Shown one piece after another: positions 3,670 through 5,662 of a stretch of 5,662 nucleotides of DNA. Under the pieces are notes generated by a model, which made no database searches, had not been told where the DNA came from, and worked only from the letters and a program-made list of their open reading frames with translations. The DNA comes from Crenarchaeota archaeon SCGC AAA471-B05 (GTDB taxonomy: Archaea > Thermoproteota > Thermoprotei > Gearchaeales > Gearchaeaceae), in contig AQYM01000029.1 of the NCBI GenBank assembly GCA_000380705.1, positions 1 through 5,662 on the forward strand, in the 5' to 3' direction. The translations under genes and the position numbers were made by a program. Within the stretch, counting starts at the first letter, position 1. Each line of letters begins with the position of its first letter.

Positions 3670-4866
3670 TTATATTATCTTAAGTTTTTTACCACATTTC
3701 TCGAAAGCATTAAGTGCAAAATCTAGATCTTCCTTAGTATGATTAGCGTTTACAATAGTTCTAATCCTTGCTGTATTTTTTGGAACCATAGGATAAAATA
3801 TTGGAACGACGAAAACTCCTTCTTCAAACAGCATATCTGCCAATTCTTTAGTAGGCTTATTTTCACCTATTATTATTGGTGTTATTGGAGTTTCGCTCAT
3901 TCCTGTGTTAAATCCTAAATTTTGTAATTCTTTTTTAAAATATCTTGTATTTTCCCATAGTTTATCTATAAGATATGGATTTTCTTGGACTATTTTTAAT
4001 GCTTCTAAACATGCAGCTGCAACGCCCGGTGGATGTGAACCTGATAGTAGATAAGGTCTTGCTTTGTTTTTCAAGAATTTGCATAATATTTCTGCTCCAG
4101 CTATATAGCCACCTATAACACCGAATGCTTTTGAAAAAGTACCCATTTCTATATCTACTTTTCCTTCAAGATGGAAATGACTAACAACACCTCTTCCTCC
4201 TTCACCTAAAACTCCTTCACCATGTGCATCGTCTACATATAAAATAGCGTTATAAGATTCAGCTAATTTAACTAGGTCTGGTAAAGGTGCTATGGTTCCA
4301 TCCATACTAAATACCCCATCTGTAATTATTAGTATTTTCTTGAATTTTTTTGCATCAGTTTCCAGTATTCTTTCCAAAGTAGCTACGTCTCTATGAGGAT
4401 AAATTCTTTTTTCAGCCCTGCTTAATCTTATGCCATCTATAATACTTCCGTGATTAAGTTCATCGCTTAAAATTAAGTCACCCTTATCAACTATTTGTGG
4501 AATACTTCCAAAGTTAGCAGCAAATCCTGATTGAAAAACCACAGCGGCTTCTCTTCTTTTAAATTTTGCAAGTTCTTTTTCAAGTTCTTCATGAATTTTC
4601 ATGGTTCCAGCTATAACTCTTACCGCTCCTGTTCCCGCTCCATATTTCTCCGTTGCTTCTATCATAGCTTTCTTTAATCTAGGATGATTTGCAAGACCTA
4701 GATAATTATTTGAACATATCATTAAGACTTTTTTACCATCTACAATAGTCCATTGTTCGCAAGGAGCTTCTAGAACTCTTGTATGCCATATTAAATAATT
4801 ATTTTCCATATCATCCAGTATTTCCTTCATAAACTGAAATTTCTGGGGTATAAATGATGTTGTCAT
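3670..4866 (-). CDS. kbl: 2-amino-3-ketobutyrate CoA ligase (glycine C-acetyltransferase)
   Basis: PLP-dependent alpha-oxoamine synthase; it cleaves 2-amino-3-ketobutyrate with CoA to glycine and acetyl-CoA, the second step of threonine degradation. Its 398 aa equal the length I recall for E. coli Kbl. Visible landmarks are SNNYLGLANHP (52-62), the PLP-stacking H139 in DELNHGS, D213 and H215 in YVDDAHGEGVLG (210-221), the Schiff-base lysine K246 in GTFSKAFGVIGGY, and R369 in ARIRTIVNANHT, the likely carboxylate-binding arginine. All key residues are intact. The close relatives BioF (8-amino-7-oxononanoate synthase) and serine palmitoyltransferase share this fold. The divergent threonine dehydrogenase next door makes Kbl the best call. 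The start at 4866 is supported by a TATA-like box 24 bases upstream and the usual N-terminal extent. Confidence 0.9.
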   Translation of the reverse strand: MTTSFIPQKFQFMKEILDDMENNYLIWHTRVLEAPCEQWTIVDGKKVLMICSNNYLGLANHPRLKKAMIEATEKYGAGTGAVRVIAGTMKIHEELEKELAKFKRREAAVVFQSGFAANFGSIPQIVDKGDLILSDELNHGSIIDGIRLSRAEKRIYPHRDVATLERILETDAKKFKKILIITDGVFSMDGTIAPLPDLVKLAESYNAILYVDDAHGEGVLGEGGRGVVSHFHLEGKVDIEMGTFSKAFGVIGGYIAGAEILCKFLKNKARPYLLSGSHPPGVAAACLEALKIVQENPYLIDKLWENTRYFKKELQNLGFNTGMSETPITPIIIGENKPTKELADMLFEEGVFVVPIFYPMVPKNTARIRTIVNANHTKEDLDFALNAFEKCGKKLKII

Positions 4867-4884
4867 AACATGATAATATCTTTT

Positions 4885-4894
4885 TATTATTTAA
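4885..4894 (-). promoter_or_regulatory. TATA-like box of kbl
   Basis: On the minus strand TTAAATAATA is centred about 24 bases upstream of the kbl ATG at 4866. Its centre is only about 11 bases from the centre of the tdh TATA box on the other strand, so the two core promoters overlap. Confidence 0.4.
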
Positions 4895-4896
4895 CA

Positions 4897-4904
4897 TTTT
4901 TTAA
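4897..4904 (+). promoter_or_regulatory. TATA box of tdh
   Basis: TTTTTTAA is centred 25-26 bases upstream of the ATG at 4926, exactly where a leaderless transcript would need it. No Shine-Dalgarno is present between it and the ATG. Confidence 0.5.
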
Positions 4905-4925
4905 TTATGAAGAACATTTAAGAAT

Positions 4926-5662
4926 ATGAAGGCTGTTGCGAAAGTTAAGGAAGGAATAGGACTGGATTTGGTAAACGTTGATAAGTCAGAGACTTTGAAT
5001 GAAGATGAAGCATTAATAGAAGTCATTTCTGCATCGATTTGCGGCACAGATATTCATATTTATAATTGGGATGAATGGGCTAGAAAAAGGATTAAAATAC
5101 CTAGAATTATTGGACATGAAGTTGTAGGTAAGGTTGTAAAGGTGGGAAAGAATGTTAAAAATTTAGTTGAAGGCGACATCGTTGCTTCCGAATCTCATAT
5201 TCCTTGTTTAAAATGTTATTATTGCAAAACAGGCAGGATGCATGTATGTAAGAATCTTTCCCTATTAGGTATAGATGTGGATGGAGGTTTTGCAGAGTAC
5301 TTTAAAAGTAAAGAAATTTCTTTATGGAAAATTAATTTGAATATAAACTATGAATATTGTGCTGTTTTAGAACCTTTGGGAAATGCAATTCATGCTTTAT
5401 CCGAGGCAAACGTCGAGCTTAAAAATGTTTTAATAATAGGTTGTGGCCCAATAGGTTTAGCTACTATTTACTTTGCCAAAAAACTTGGAGCATTAAACGT
5501 TATAGGAGTAGACATTTCAGATTATAGATTGGAGCTAGCCAAAAAAATGAATGCAGATTATACAATTAATGCCAAATTGGAAAATGTGGAAAAAAAAGTT
5601 ATGGAAATAACAAACAATGAAGGAATAGATATTTTTTTCGAGATGAGTGGTGCTCCTGTTTC
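4926..5662 (+). CDS. tdh: L-threonine 3-dehydrogenase (3' end cut off by window edge)
   Basis: Zinc-dependent medium-chain dehydrogenase oxidising L-threonine with NAD+ to 2-amino-3-ketobutyrate, the substrate of the divergent Kbl. The frame stays open for 245 codons to the window edge; the archaeal family is about 345-350 aa, so roughly 100 residues are missing. Catalytic zinc ligands are C39 (ICGTDIHIYNWDEWA, 38-52), H64 and E65 (GHE); structural zinc ligands are C94, C97, C100 and C108. E149 in LEPLGNAIHA corresponds to the family's conserved active-site Glu. The Rossmann motif GCGPIG (172-177) and D196 at the end of the following strand (VIGVDIS) indicate NAD+ rather than NADP+. The CGTDIHIYNWDEWA signature is specific for threonine dehydrogenase and nearly identical to Pyrococcus Tdh as I remember it. 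The ATG at 4926 is set by the TATA box and by the MKAV N-terminus. Confidence 0.92.
   Translation, partial: MKAVAKVKEGIGLDLVNVDKSETLNEDEALIEVISASICGTDIHIYNWDEWARKRIKIPRIIGHEVVGKVVKVGKNVKNLVEGDIVASESHIPCLKCYYCKTGRMHVCKNLSLLGIDVDGGFAEYFKSKEISLWKINLNINYEYCAVLEPLGNAIHALSEANVELKNVLIIGCGPIGLATIYFAKKLGALNVIGVDISDYRLELAKKMNADYTINAKLENVEKKVMEITNNEGIDIFFEMSGAPV

Noticed and set aside
3670..4866. BioF (8-amino-7-oxononanoate synthase) or serine palmitoyltransferase as the identity of the PLP enzyme
   Set aside because: No biotin or sphingolipid genes are near, while threonine dehydrogenase is directly divergent; length and motifs fit Kbl.
1..5662. tRNA or rRNA genes
   Set aside because: No GC-rich cloverleaf with TTCGAATC-type arms or rRNA segments was seen; the only rRNA-related stretch is the 10-base complement in the sRNA candidate.

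Overview
The window looks like chromosomal DNA from a thermoacidophilic crenarchaeon, most likely a member of the Sulfolobales. It is very AT-rich, has a eukaryote-type ribosomal protein gene (eL33/L35Ae), a Cas6 of archaeal type and two DUF2258-like proteins. Most starts have a TATA-like box about 22-27 bases upstream and no Shine-Dalgarno sequence, the usual layout of leaderless Sulfolobales transcripts. The lineage is inferred from these traits, not from a marker search.

Layout from left to right. (1) Minus strand, 1-293: 5' part of a DUF2258-like gene cut by the window edge. (2) Minus strand, 341-1159 (or 1183): a metallo-beta-lactamase-fold lactonase of the AHL-lactonase type with a full metal-ligand set. 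(3) Plus strand, 1372-1638: GTG-started eL33. (4) Minus strand, about 1626-1686: a candidate C/D box sRNA that overlaps the end of eL33 antisense and whose D' guide looks complementary to a conserved 16S rRNA segment. (5) Plus strand, 1741-2649: an orphan cas6. (6) 2650-3105: a 456-base stretch with no convincing protein gene, but with a TATA box followed by a nested hairpin (possible ncRNA), a CRISPR-repeat-like fragment and a hairpin-like relic. (7) Plus strand, 3106-3255: a 49-residue zinc-ribbon protein (DUF5679-like) with codon use unlike its neighbours. (8) Minus strand, 3277-3627: a second, complete DUF2258-like gene. (9) Minus strand, 3670-4866: 2-amino-3-ketobutyrate CoA ligase. (10) Plus strand, 4926 to the right edge: L-threonine 3-dehydrogenase, truncated by the window.

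The clearest functional unit is the divergent kbl/tdh pair, which together convert threonine to glycine plus acetyl-CoA and share a 59-base promoter region. The eL33 gene and the candidate C/D sRNA are both linked to ribosome biogenesis. cas6 stands alone: no other cas gene and no CRISPR array lie in the window, so it would have to process crRNAs encoded elsewhere. I see no complete new defence system; the most interesting items are the antisense C/D sRNA candidate, the possible ncRNA downstream of cas6, and the two DUF2258 paralogues about 3.3 kb apart.
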